From assembly GCA_017651645.1 (NCBI GenBank), contig JAGCCO010000029.1, positions 27,058 through 91,057 on the forward strand: a stretch of 64,000 bases of DNA, given 5' to 3'. How positions within the stretch are numbered: position 1 is the stretch's first letter; each line of letters opens with the position of its first letter. This document shows positions 33,482 through 41,914 of this stretch, piece after piece. The notes beneath the pieces are model-generated. The model was not told the origin of the DNA and made no database searches. It saw only the letters and a list, made by a program, of their open reading frames with translations. This DNA comes from Bacteroidales bacterium. Its GTDB lineage: Bacteria > Bacteroidota > Bacteroidia > Bacteroidales > F082. The position numbers and the translations under genes were made by a program.

Positions 33482-33533
33482 TGGTAGTAACGAAATCCGC
33501 TTTTAAGCGGGCTAACCCTTAAATCCTTATATT

Positions 33534-33791
33534 ATGGCAAGGTATTCGGGTAGAACACGAGAGCAGTCGGCACGATACGCAGCAAGTCCCGCGGGTCGTA
33601 GAGCCAACTCGCAATTCCGCACAGCAGCCGACAGTGGCCGTGGTGCAAGCTATTCATCAGTACAAAGCAACTCAGTCCGCAACAGACTTGGCGAGCGTGT
33701 ATCGTCAAAAACGGGACGACTGATTACGGGTGAAGGCCACCGCGCACGTTGGAAAGGCATACGCAAGGCCGTGGGTCTGTCGTATTCTTAA
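33534..33791 (+). CDS. Arg-rich paralogue 1, 85 aa
   Basis: Small, strongly basic protein of unknown family. It shares the block RRANSQFRTAADSGRGASY with paralogue 2 and ends AVGLSYS, echoing the GLSAG ends of the other two. R, S and A dominate and there is no hydrophobic core, so nucleic-acid binding or intrinsic disorder is likely. It is followed by a TTCG terminator hairpin. Confidence 0.7.
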   Translation: MARYSGRTREQSARYAASPAGRRANSQFRTAADSGRGASYSSVQSNSVRNRLGERVSSKTGRLITGEGHRARWKGIRKAVGLSYS

Positions 33792-33810
33792 TGCGGTTAA
33801 GGGAGTGTGG

Positions 33811-33841
33811 CTTCGGCCACCTTCCTTTTTTATCAAAGAGA
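33811..33841 (+). terminator. intrinsic terminator with TTCG tetraloop
   Basis: GTGGC (33817-33821) pairs with GCCAC (33826-33830) around TTCG, followed by CTTCC and six T. Confidence 0.8.
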
Positions 33842-33891
33842 CTGTATCGAAAACCTTTTAAGGGAAACACAAAATCAAAATTCTTACAATT

Positions 33892-34236
33892 ATGGCAATA
33901 AGAAATTATTCAAGATTGAGAGCGGGGGGCAACGGACGTGTTAGAAGGTCTCGCACACCGCAAGCACCGAACCGCTATGCCACCATGTTGACCCGTGAAC
34001 AGCAACAGCGCAGAAACCAAACCCCGTCGGCACGTCGGGCAAATTCTCAGTTCCGAACAGCCGCTGACAGCAATCGTGGCGTAAGTTATGCAAAGGCACA
34101 ACCGAAAGCCCCGAGGAGTTGGAACAATCCGATGACACGGGCAATGGGCGCACCTCGTCAGTTGACAGAGGCGGGACGTGAGCGTCGTCGCCGCTATCAG
34201 CAGATACGTGCTGCCTTCGGCTTGTCTGCGGGATAG
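33892..34236 (+). CDS. Arg-rich paralogue 2, 114 aa
   Basis: Longest of three paralogues. It combines the RRANSQFRTAADSNRGVSY block of paralogue 1 (about residues 48-66) with the C-terminal RRRYQQIRAAFGLSAG shared with paralogue 3. It is protamine-like in composition. The recurring EQQQRRN/REQQAQRN segment also links it to paralogue 3. It could be a DNA-condensing protein or a precursor for modification. Unrecognised family. Confidence 0.7.
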   Translation: MAIRNYSRLRAGGNGRVRRSRTPQAPNRYATMLTREQQQRRNQTPSARRANSQFRTAADSNRGVSYAKAQPKAPRSWNNPMTRAMGAPRQLTEAGRERRRRYQQIRAAFGLSAG

Positions 34237-34260
34237 TATTAACAGATTAAATCTACAATT

Positions 34261-34479
34261 ATGGCAAACACAAAGAGATACAGAGGGCTAACAAGGGAGC
34301 AGCAAGCCCAAAGAAACAGTCGGGCAGCCGACAGCCCTATTCGTTCCTTAGCCGACAGCGGTGCGGGTGAAAACTATGCGAAAGGCGTTATGGCTACCAA
34401 AAGAGGACGCGCTCCCTACTACGAAAGGCGTAAGCGTTACCAACAGATTAGAGCCGCTTTGGGACTGTCTGCGGGTTAA
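34261..34479 (+). CDS. Arg-rich paralogue 3, 72 aa
   Basis: Shares LTREQQAQRN at the start, a shortened ADSGAGENYAKG centre and the terminal KRYQQIRAALGLSAG with paralogue 2. It starts 24 nt after that gene. The tight C-terminal conservation between paralogues, together with loose middles, points to a functional tail. Confidence 0.7.
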   Translation: MANTKRYRGLTREQQAQRNSRAADSPIRSLADSGAGENYAKGVMATKRGRAPYYERRKRYQQIRAALGLSAG

Positions 34480-34503
34480 ACCTAAACCAAAACCGATTAT
34501 CAA

Positions 34504-35181
34504 ATGAATAATTGCAAAGAGACAGCGGAAAAAGTTATCCGCAACATCGCAGAGAAGACGGACGAGTGCGCCTTGTTCCTATCGTTGGGAAAGGACAGCC
34601 TCGTCTGTCTTGATATGATTTACCCCCATTTTAGACGTATCGTGTGCGTCTATATGTATTTCGTAAAGGACTTGGAACACATCAACCGATGGATAAATTG
34701 GGTCAAGGCCAAATACCCGAAGGTTGAGTTCGTGCAAGTGCCGCATTGGAACTTGACGTACATTCTGCGTGCGGGTCTGTTCTGCACAGCGCACAAAGAG
34801 GTCAAGCTTATGAAGCTTAGGAACGTCATTAACTCAATCAACTTGCAGTATGGCACCAAGTACACGTTTCTCGGCATGAAGAAGGCTGACGGAATGAACC
34901 GCCGCCTAATGCTGTTGGGCTACGAACAGCAATGCTACGAGAACGCGGGGCTTGTCTATCCGTTGGCCGACTTCACACAGAAAGATGTCTTGGCGTACAT
35001 GAAGCAGCACAATCTTCCGACACCCGTCCGCTACGGCAAATCGGCTTCGAGCGGCTGTGGCTTCGGTCTTGATTTCTTCCTTTGGCTGCGTGAGAAATTC
35101 CCGCAAGACTTAAAGAAGGTCTATGCGGCATTCCCGCTCAGCGAGAAGATACTTTTTGACTATGACTCAAAAAACAAGTGA
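34504..35181 (+). CDS. PAPS reductase-like PP-loop protein, 225 aa
   Basis: Adenine-nucleotide alpha-hydrolase fold. The PP-loop is SLGKDSLVCLDMIY at residues 27-40, a variant of SGGxDS. VEFVQVPHWNLTYILRAG and a late SGCGFGLDFFLWLREKFP match phage phosphoadenosine-phosphosulfate-reductase-family proteins rather than the biosynthetic enzyme. It is immediately followed by a ParB-like gene, a pairing frequent in phages, with roles in nucleic-acid modification suspected but unproven. Confidence 0.8.
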   Translation: MNNCKETAEKVIRNIAEKTDECALFLSLGKDSLVCLDMIYPHFRRIVCVYMYFVKDLEHINRWINWVKAKYPKVEFVQVPHWNLTYILRAGLFCTAHKEVKLMKLRNVINSINLQYGTKYTFLGMKKADGMNRRLMLLGYEQQCYENAGLVYPLADFTQKDVLAYMKQHNLPTPVRYGKSASSGCGFGLDFFLWLREKFPQDLKKVYAAFPLSEKILFDYDSKNK

Positions 35182-35182
35182 T

Positions 35183-35977
35183 ATGGATTTAAGCAAATTT
35201 GTAAAGGGCGAGACGGTGCAGATGAACCGCTCGCAGATTAGAATTGCGGACTACAACCCGCGTGTTATCAGCGAAGAGGGCAAGAAAAGCCTAAAGCGGA
35301 TAATCAAGAAGTACGGACTTATCGGCGGCATTGTCGTCAATAAGGCCACGGGCAACACCCTTGTCAGCGGCCATCAGCGTTTGACCGTCATGGACGAACT
35401 GCAAAAGTACGACCCCGAGACACACGAGAACGACTATCAGTTGAAGGTGGAACTTATCAGCGTTGACGAAAAGACCGAGAAAGAACTCAATATCGCCATG
35501 AACAACCCCAACGCACAAGGAACGTGGGATATGGATAAGTTGGCGCAGATTGTACCCGAAATCGACTACAAGGACGTTGGCTTGACCGACAGTGACCTTT
35601 CGATTATCGGTCTTGATTGGATGTTCAAAACCGAAGAGGAAAACAGTGTTCTCTCGGAATTTGAAGATATGCAGTCGCCGCTTGACGAAGCCCATGCCGA
35701 AGAGTTGGAACAAAAGCGCATTGAGCGTGAACAGTTACGAAACGTAGAAGCCGAACTTGACCGAGCCGAGCGTATTCAACAGATGAAGGACTTGAAACAA
35801 AAGGTCAAAGAAGAGGCGAGCGAGAAGGCCGAAAGCCTTGACTCATACGTTGTTCTGTCTTTTGACAGCTACGAAGCGAAGGCAGAGTTCCTTGATATGC
35901 TTGGCTACGACCCGACAAGCAAGTTCTTGAAGGGCGAGGATGTAATCGACAGAATGAACGGAGACGATGGCGAGTAA
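35183..35977 (+). CDS. ParB-like nuclease/DNA-binding protein, 264 aa
   Basis: Residues 10-100 carry the ParB N-terminal fold (IRIADYNPRVISEEGKKSL, IGGIVVNKATGNTLVSGHQR and an AMNNPNAQGTWD block). The LVSGHQR motif corresponds to the GERR-like active motif of ParB/Srx proteins. The rest is a coiled coil (residues 165-220) and a small C-terminal domain. The ATG at 35183 begins 2 nt after the previous stop; ATG 35162 is an alternative. Partner of the PAPS-reductase-like protein. Confidence 0.75.
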   Translation: MDLSKFVKGETVQMNRSQIRIADYNPRVISEEGKKSLKRIIKKYGLIGGIVVNKATGNTLVSGHQRLTVMDELQKYDPETHENDYQLKVELISVDEKTEKELNIAMNNPNAQGTWDMDKLAQIVPEIDYKDVGLTDSDLSIIGLDWMFKTEEENSVLSEFEDMQSPLDEAHAEELEQKRIEREQLRNVEAELDRAERIQQMKDLKQKVKEEASEKAESLDSYVVLSFDSYEAKAEFLDMLGYDPTSKFLKGEDVIDRMNGDDGE

Positions 35978-36479
35978 TCACAGCGACACATTAGAAAGAA
36001 TAATAACACTTGTCCTTGTCGCCTTGTGTTGGTGGCTGATAGGCTACCGCAGCGGCAGCAAGAACGCCACCGAAATCGTGCGTTCCGACACAACTTGTAT
36101 CACGATTTGGGACACCTTGGTCATTGAGAAGCCCGTTGAGCGGACTCGTTACATCGTTCGCTACGATACAGTCAGTTCAACCGAGCTTGTCACAATTCCC
36201 GATACGGTAACAGACAGTACAAAGGTTGTGGTGCCGATACAGCAAGCCGTGTATTCCGACTCGACCGAAGACGCAAGATATACGGCCTACGTCAGCGGCT
36301 ATCATGCGGCGTTGGACAGCATAATGATTGAGTGCGCGAGCAAGCAGACGACAATAACCAACACGGAACGAATAAAGCCATCACGCTTCGGGGTCGGCGT
36401 TCAGTTGGGTGTCGGTGTCAGTCCGCAAGGGTTAGCCGTTCCTTATCTCGGAATTGGTGTGCAGTACCGCTTGTGGTAA
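35967..36479 (+). CDS. spanin-like envelope protein (predicted), 170 aa
   Basis: An N-terminal membrane anchor (residues 11-28, IITLVLVALCWWLIGY) is followed by a periplasmic region rich in short strands. The C-terminus is an amphipathic beta hairpin (FGVGVQLGVGVSPQGLAVP) ending in aromatic Trp, like an outer-membrane strand. A protein anchored in the inner membrane and reaching the outer membrane would fit a unimolecular spanin. The endolysin gene converges from the other side. Function inferred. Confidence 0.6.
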   Translation: MASNHSDTLERIITLVLVALCWWLIGYRSGSKNATEIVRSDTTCITIWDTLVIEKPVERTRYIVRYDTVSSTELVTIPDTVTDSTKVVVPIQQAVYSDSTEDARYTAYVSGYHAALDSIMIECASKQTTITNTERIKPSRFGVGVQLGVGVSPQGLAVPYLGIGVQYRLW

Positions 36480-36491
36480 AGAAAATTTTTC

Positions 36492-36499
36492 TATATTTG
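36492..36499 (+). promoter_or_regulatory. promoter-like element between convergent operons
   Basis: TATATTTG lies 12 nt after the spanin-like gene, with no plus-strand gene ahead before the terminator at 36552. It could produce a transcript of about 90 nt. TTGTG at 36471 is a weak -33 candidate. Confidence 0.45.
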
Positions 36500-36551
36500 T
36501 ATTGGAAAGTGCTCATAGAACTATTTTTAGTTAAGTTGTAAAAATCAGTTA

Positions 36552-36594
36552 AAAAGAAAGCCCACCGCTGAGAAGCAGAGGGCTTTTTCTTTTG
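36552..36594. terminator. bidirectional terminator
   Basis: AAAGCCC (36558-36564) pairs with GGGCTTT (36581-36587); A-rich on the left and T-rich on the right, so it works on both strands and separates the convergent operons. Confidence 0.85.
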
Positions 36595-36607
36595 TCCTAC
36601 GGGTAGA

Positions 36608-37078
36608 TTAGCCGAACCACGTTATCTTGTCCTTGCAGAAATCGTCAACCCGCACGTCAACATGAACCCATGATGGGGCAGATTTGCCATCTTCAAGCCT
36701 AATAGGGTGCGGAAGTTTCTTTGCGTTTGCCACGATGGTCTTTCGTATGCCGTCGGGTGTCATTTTTGGGGATGTGAAGTCGATGGCAAGACCGTCGTGT
36801 GGTGTCAAGTATATTATTCCCGCCTTCGTCTTCTTGGCGACCAACTCACACGTGTTCTCACGAAAACCACGCTGTGTGTGAACACCGCCACGCTTCCAAT
36901 CGTTCACAATCATAGGCACTTTCAAGATGTCAACCCGCAGCGCAAGAGTTGTTTCCAACAGACGGGTGTCGAACTCACCCCAAGCAAGCTCGCCACGGTA
37001 GGCGTACACATCGGGGGAAACAAGTTCCCGAATGTCAAAGTACGACTTCAACCTTATGATAATCTCTCTGCGTTCCAC
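36608..37078 (-). CDS. peptidase M15-like endolysin, 156 aa
   Basis: Predicted zinc peptidase cutting peptidoglycan stem peptides. The metal site is H94 and D100 in TPHDGLAIDF and H139 in SWVHVDV; the RGGVHTQRGFR block is also typical of the M15 family. There is no signal peptide, so export would need the holin. The GTG at 37078 starts one base after the previous stop and is favoured over an upstream TTG at 37111. It is the last gene of the minus-strand operon. Confidence 0.85.
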   Translation of the reverse strand: MERREIIIRLKSYFDIRELVSPDVYAYRGELAWGEFDTRLLETTLALRVDILKVPMIVNDWKRGGVHTQRGFRENTCELVAKKTKAGIIYLTPHDGLAIDFTSPKMTPDGIRKTIVANAKKLPHPIRLEDGKSAPSWVHVDVRVDDFCKDKITWFG

Positions 37079-37079
37079 A

Positions 37080-37292
37080 CTATTCTTCTTCTTCGGCTTC
37101 TTCGGCTTCAATTTCTTGTCTGCGAAGTTCGGCCATCTGTTTCTCGTAGTTCTTTTTGTACTCGTCCGTCACGTCTTCGTAAGCGTTGAGTGCCTCTTGT
37201 GTCGGGGCGGTCACACGTTTACTAAAACTGCGGCTCTTTTTGTTGGTGGGCTCTTTGGTGAGCCACATACCTTCTTTTGCAATTCGTTCCAT
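37080..37292 (-). CDS. hypothetical protein, 70 aa
   Basis: Small protein with a basic N-terminal half (KKSRSFSKRV) and an acidic helical C-terminus (EIEAEEAEEEE). It sits between the tail fibre and endolysin genes with 17-nt and 1-nt gaps. Unrecognised. Confidence 0.65.
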   Translation of the reverse strand: MERIAKEGMWLTKEPTNKKSRSFSKRVTAPTQEALNAYEDVTDEYKKNYEKQMAELRRQEIEAEEAEEEE

Positions 37293-37309
37293 ATTCCAAT
37301 TTTTATAGG

Positions 37310-38275
37310 TTATTCATTCACAGCGTCTGCCAACGCTTTCAACACCACATCAATCGAAGTTCCCGCAGCGTAGGTTGTGCCGCCTATCGTCACATCGTCA
37401 CCCGTTACGGGTATGCAAGTCATATCGGTATCGTCCTCTGTGAAAGCACCCGTTCCCCCGTTTGTAAAGAACGTGTTGGTGTGTGTTTCGTACAGACCCA
37501 ACTCACCATCGGAAACGCGGCGTGCGGGTACATACTCACGAACAATAACGCTTCCCTCGTAGATTTTGAAACCACGAAGCACGCACGTTGCGAACCGAGC
37601 CATACTGCCGCTGTCTTGCAGAGCAAAAAGGAACAAGTTTGTCGTGCAGTCTGTGTCGGTAAGCGTTGTCGTGATATTGTATATGTCCCCGTTTATATAG
37701 GTCAACACCTTGTTTATCAGTCTCAGTCGGTTACGGACACCCGTTGTGATACGCGGGTTGATGTTCAATGCCGCACCCGTTCGGAACTCGCCATATTCGG
37801 TTGCCTTGTAAACCGACAGAGCAATGCGTTGGTCGTTGCCATCCGCTCTTGTACCCGCACCGAAGATGTGTGGTGCTTGGCTTGTTACGATTGAGTTCCA
37901 TACGGTAAAGTCAATGTCAAAGCCGAATGTTGATGGGTTGGGTAGATAGCCCGTGTCAATATACTCTGCGCCGTGTGATACAATTCCCCTAATCTGCTCG
38001 TAGCCTTCGGGTAGGTCATAATCACGCTGTCCGCTTTTGATGAACCTTACGTCCGACTGCGCTTTTGTGTAGTAGTCGGAAAGGTCGGTCTCGTCAAGCT
38101 GCCAACCGCCCGCTGTATATTTATACGTCTTTTCGTCCGACTGTTGGAACACTTTCGTACCAACCTTGACATAACCTTTACCCGTCAACGGGTTATAGAC
38201 GGGAAGAGAGAGTCTTGCCGCCTCGTTTTCAACGGTTAGATACTTGCCACCGATTTCATTTACATTCAATTCCAT
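37310..38275 (-). CDS. LamG-like tail fibre/receptor-binding protein, 321 aa
   Basis: Residues 105-285 form a concanavalin/LamG-type lectin domain recognised by GAEYIDTGYLPNPSTFGFDI, a KVLTYINGDIYN strand, and the ending KIYEGSVIVREYVPARR then FTNGGTGAF, a pattern common in gut-phage fibre proteins. The N-terminus (SLPVYNPLTGKGYVKVG) probably attaches to the tail. The C-terminus repeats an acidic VTGDDVTIGGTTYAAGT motif. The ATG at 38275 is preferred over GTG 38281. Confidence 0.8.
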   Translation of the reverse strand: MELNVNEIGGKYLTVENEAARLSLPVYNPLTGKGYVKVGTKVFQQSDEKTYKYTAGGWQLDETDLSDYYTKAQSDVRFIKSGQRDYDLPEGYEQIRGIVSHGAEYIDTGYLPNPSTFGFDIDFTVWNSIVTSQAPHIFGAGTRADGNDQRIALSVYKATEYGEFRTGAALNINPRITTGVRNRLRLINKVLTYINGDIYNITTTLTDTDCTTNLFLFALQDSGSMARFATCVLRGFKIYEGSVIVREYVPARRVSDGELGLYETHTNTFFTNGGTGAFTEDDTDMTCIPVTGDDVTIGGTTYAAGTSIDVVLKALADAVNE

Positions 38276-38286
38276 AACCACAAATT

Positions 38287-40524
38287 TTATTCAGTTGTTG
38301 TTAAAGATACATTGATACTGTCCCCCGCCTTGGCTGCCAAAGCCGCAACCACATCGCTGTCTTGGGCGTATGCTTCATAGACGGAAGGTTTGAGTGTGAT
38401 TTCGGTGTCTGCTGTTGCCGCATTTACAAGGTTGAGAACCGACTGTTTTGTCAACGGGCAATCCGCAAAGGAAATGGCTTCAACGTTCAGTTCGTCAACC
38501 ACGATGTTAGCAAGTGCGAAACAGCCTTTGCAAATATCGGTTACATTAGTGCCACGCGGAATTGAAGGCATATAGAATGTTTCGAGAGCTGTGCAGTATT
38601 TTAAGAAGCCTATGAACCCGACAGACTCCATATCCGCGCTTGCTGTAAGACTCCACTTTCTTAAATCACCCAAGTTCACAAGGTATGGGTTCCACGCAAA
38701 CATTTCTTCGAGCCTTGCGGCTGACGACATATCCCAATCCTCAACAAAAGATAGGTTGGTTTTTCTGTCGTTTATCACCCGTCCGATAAGTTCTATGTTC
38801 TCTAATTCAAGAGCGGTTATTTCTTCGGGCGGTAACGTTCCCGCGTAAATAACATTCTTGTTACGGTAGATTTTGTCGGTATCGCTGTCGAAGCGAATTT
38901 CGTTCAACTCTGCGTCGGTCAATCTATCCTCACTCGGGGACAGATAAGCGAACGTAAAGCGAAAGTTTGTGCATTTTCCAACATTCCAACGTCCAAGTCC
39001 GTACAGCGTGTTGTCGCCAATATTCAGTGTTGAAAGAAATGTTCCGTTCAAAGCTGTCACGTTTTGGGTGTCCCAATTCATAATTGAAGATGAGATACCA
39101 CGCATTGACAACGTTCCTCGGAAGAAGTTTTTAAGGTTCACACAAACAGATGTGATATTCCATTTACCTATATCGCCCACAAACTCAAGGCGGTAGTCAC
39201 CCGAGAATTGCTCACGAAAATCCGCAACCTTTGACACATCCCAATCGGAAATGTCACCGATTGAATGAACAAACCACATTTTACTCAATTCCGAGCGTTT
39301 GTTGCTTTCGGACAATGGAAAGTCAACCCGCCATGCGTCACCGAACTTCTTGAGTGAACCTAAAGAGTCCCCTCTGTATTCCTCAACCAAGCGTTGAATT
39401 GTACTGCCCGTCTGTGATATTTTACCGAATGTTACTTTGGAAAAATCAAGTTTCTTGCAGAATGCGTCATATATCCAACTGTTAGCGGGAACGTCCCTTA
39501 CGTTGGTCGAATTGTTGACAGAGAACATTTGCCCGTAGGATGTAATGCGCTCGAAACTCCAATTTGCCATATAGATATAGCGAATTACATTGGTTGGCGG
39601 CACTACTTTTGTTTCGTTGTAGAATGTTGCTCGGAACAGTATATCGCCCGTACCGCTGTAATCGCCGATTGAATAGACAGCGAGAGAGTGGTGGGAAGCC
39701 AAAGCGTGTGTGTATTGCTCTAATTGGTAGGGTTTCTTTTCACACATTCTATTCCAATACTCGATTTCGCCTTCGTATTTTTCGGTGATAGGGAAGCCGT
39801 TTTTTGATTTTACATCAACATCCGAATAATCAACAAAACCATAAACGTAGTCCACGTTGACAGAACCGTCACTGATATTTGGGGCGTTTACGACAACTGT
39901 CAATATAATCGTGTCGGAAAACTCACTTACTATTGTGTCGTTGCAGCGAACACGCATAGTTCCGTTTTCGTTCGCAATCTTCAAGACAGTGGTTTCAACA
40001 ACACCGATGGTGTGAGTCACCCCCAAGTTAATAGTTAGGCCGTTCACTACAATCGTGTCGGCTGTTTCTGTGTCATATATTCCGCTGTAAGTCAATTCTA
40101 CACTGCGGCAGAAATAACTTTTTTCGTGTTCGGGAAGAAAGTCCTTTTTAAACACCCCTTCTGTGAAGCTTAGACCACTTTCTATCTTTTCGTCCATCAT
40201 GCCCCCCACAGCTTTCTGCAAACCATTGATTTGTGCTTGCAAACGGCTTATCGCTTCCGTATAGCCGCGCTGTGCGATGATGGCAGAGTTCATTGACTCC
40301 ATCTCAACATTATCGGGTTGCATTTTGAACCTTCCCGTTTCAGCGTCTGCCACATTGTTCTTGTTATATATGTAGTATCGTCCGTCGTCGGGACACCAAC
40401 ATCCGTACACGGGTGGCATAACTGCGTCATTGGCGGCCAACATTTCCGCCTTTGTCATTGTAAAACGACTGTCAATAGGCTTTGCCACGCCCATCGTGAA
40501 ATCCAAATTCAAAGGAATACCCAT
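38287..40524 (-). CDS. tail fibre with BspA/DUF285-like repeats, 745 aa
   Basis: The N-terminal 100 residues (MTKAEMLAANDAVMPPVYG at residues 23-41) look like a tail attachment domain of Bacteroides-phage fibres, followed by a coiled coil (AISRLQAQINGLQKA). Residues 430-680 contain repeats of the type IGDISDWDVSKVADFREQF and GDIGKWNITSVC, as in the BspA-like/DUF285 leucine-rich family that mediates adhesion. It is the likely main host-recognition protein. It begins 13 nt after the previous gene. Confidence 0.75.
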   Translation of the reverse strand: MGIPLNLDFTMGVAKPIDSRFTMTKAEMLAANDAVMPPVYGCWCPDDGRYYIYNKNNVADAETGRFKMQPDNVEMESMNSAIIAQRGYTEAISRLQAQINGLQKAVGGMMDEKIESGLSFTEGVFKKDFLPEHEKSYFCRSVELTYSGIYDTETADTIVVNGLTINLGVTHTIGVVETTVLKIANENGTMRVRCNDTIVSEFSDTIILTVVVNAPNISDGSVNVDYVYGFVDYSDVDVKSKNGFPITEKYEGEIEYWNRMCEKKPYQLEQYTHALASHHSLAVYSIGDYSGTGDILFRATFYNETKVVPPTNVIRYIYMANWSFERITSYGQMFSVNNSTNVRDVPANSWIYDAFCKKLDFSKVTFGKISQTGSTIQRLVEEYRGDSLGSLKKFGDAWRVDFPLSESNKRSELSKMWFVHSIGDISDWDVSKVADFREQFSGDYRLEFVGDIGKWNITSVCVNLKNFFRGTLSMRGISSSIMNWDTQNVTALNGTFLSTLNIGDNTLYGLGRWNVGKCTNFRFTFAYLSPSEDRLTDAELNEIRFDSDTDKIYRNKNVIYAGTLPPEEITALELENIELIGRVINDRKTNLSFVEDWDMSSAARLEEMFAWNPYLVNLGDLRKWSLTASADMESVGFIGFLKYCTALETFYMPSIPRGTNVTDICKGCFALANIVVDELNVEAISFADCPLTKQSVLNLVNAATADTEITLKPSVYEAYAQDSDVVAALAAKAGDSINVSLTTTE

Positions 40525-40537
40525 AATCTAACCCTCC

Positions 40538-41425
40538 TTAATATTGAAATTTGTACTTAAAGTTATTGCAAGTCAGCGCGTCGTCCGACCGATAGACATA
40601 GTAGTCTGTACCGTTGACTGTCAGTTCGGAACGAGTCCAACCACTGATGTTCTCATACCCGTTCGGGTCGAGAATGTGTTGCAGAACGCCGTAGCTCTTC
40701 GGATAGGCGAAAATGCCGTGCTGTGCTGTGGCTGTGTACGCCCATTCTTTGTTCCCTTTGCCCTCGATGACCTCAGTGAGCCCCGTGATAACAGCGGCTG
40801 TGATTTCGTCATTGGTCACACCACGGTAGTACGGATAGACAAACGTAAACGCTATGGTGTTCGTGGTTACAGTACCCGCGGGCAGTGGTGTCTTGTAGTC
40901 ATTCCCGTCAGCGTCTTTCGGCTGAACACCCGCAGCGTAGTCAATCTCGCCTTGGTAGCTTGTCTTGCTTTCCGATACGGTCTCAGTGACGCTGCTACCC
41001 GAAAGAGTGTCACCCGCAAGTCTGTATTCCGTGGCCGCACCACTTCGGTACGGGCTTTCGGCTGTGTACTGCGGGCTGATAGAGCCTCGGTTCAGCGCAA
41101 GTGTGAACGTTACTTGATGTGTTGTTCCCTTTTTGAAGGTCTTTGTGGTCGGTGATATGCTCAGCGTGGCCGACGGGTTGGTCAGTGTCGGCTTCTCAAC
41201 GGGGTGAAGCATTTCCTTGACAATGCTGTCGATGTCGTCACCCGCATTTATCTCATCCCCTACTGCTATTCCGCCGACAGTCCTTGTCGCCGTGTACGAT
41301 GTTTTAATCTTGCTTTCCTTGATGGCGAAACGCTTCACGTTGCCATTCTTCACACCAAGCAAGGTTGAGTCACTTTCGTTATAAGTGTCGGTGTCGTAAG
41401 TTGCTATTTTCTTTTTTGTTCCCAT
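40538..41425 (-). CDS. minor tail/appendage protein, 295 aa
   Basis: Beta-rich, S/T-rich protein in the fibre operon. It opens with a short anchoring region (YDTDTYNESDSTLLGVKNGN). Residues 75-140 resemble an Ig-like strand set (TLSISPTTKTFKKGTTHQVT), and the C-terminal part contains YENISGWTRSELTVNGTDYY. Probably virion-associated; family not recognised. Confidence 0.65.
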   Translation of the reverse strand: MGTKKKIATYDTDTYNESDSTLLGVKNGNVKRFAIKESKIKTSYTATRTVGGIAVGDEINAGDDIDSIVKEMLHPVEKPTLTNPSATLSISPTTKTFKKGTTHQVTFTLALNRGSISPQYTAESPYRSGAATEYRLAGDTLSGSSVTETVSESKTSYQGEIDYAAGVQPKDADGNDYKTPLPAGTVTTNTIAFTFVYPYYRGVTNDEITAAVITGLTEVIEGKGNKEWAYTATAQHGIFAYPKSYGVLQHILDPNGYENISGWTRSELTVNGTDYYVYRSDDALTCNNFKYKFQY

Positions 41426-41429
41426 AATG

Positions 41430-41609
41430 CTATTCGATTATAGAGTTATCATTTTCGTCCGCAAGTTCTATATCGTTCTCGTCAACGAGATAGACGCTGT
41501 AATCCACATCCCCGCCCGTGTCGAGAATGTCTTCGTCACCATACCCCGCGATAATCAGCCACGGCTCGGTGTAGATGGGTTCTAATATGTCAATCGTAAT
41601 CAGTTCCAT
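41430..41609 (-). CDS. small acidic protein, 59 aa
   Basis: Short gene between the appendage gene and the 99-aa gene. Its ATG starts one base after the previous stop, and it ends 4 nt before the next ATG. The sequence starts MELITIDILEPIYTEP and is rich in D and E to the end. Tight packing supports coding. Unrecognised. Confidence 0.65.
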   Translation of the reverse strand: MELITIDILEPIYTEPWLIIAGYGDEDILDTGGDVDYSVYLVDENDIELADENDNSIIE

Positions 41610-41610
41610 A

Positions 41611-41910
41611 TCAAGAAGCCACTGCGTAGTCTGCCGAGATTGGATTTAAGTTCGCCGACACCTTGTAGTACACGTTCGCATTCGGTATCACCTTTGTAAT
41701 CGGAACGTTAAGGTGCGGTGCGTGCATAAGGTCGATGTACCCCGCAAGTGCGTAAGGTTTCTTGTCATCGTCGTCGTTGGCGGAATAAATCTCAACCACG
41801 TTTTTCTTGTCGCTTTCGGGAAACATTATGTCGAGTTGGAACGCACCGTTCGGCTTGAACCACTCGCTCTCAAATCTCTTTCCCTTCTGTGTGAATGTCA
41901 AAGCTGCCAT
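41611..41910 (-). CDS. hypothetical beta-rich protein, 99 aa
   Basis: Alternating strands (ALTFTQKGKRFESEWFKPNG, then VYYKVSANLNPI) suggest a compact beta domain. It lies in the fibre operon and may be a small virion or fibre-assembly protein. Unrecognised. Confidence 0.65.
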   Translation of the reverse strand: MAALTFTQKGKRFESEWFKPNGAFQLDIMFPESDKKNVVEIYSANDDDDKKPYALAGYIDLMHAPHLNVPITKVIPNANVYYKVSANLNPISADYAVAS

Positions 41911-41914
41911 AGTC

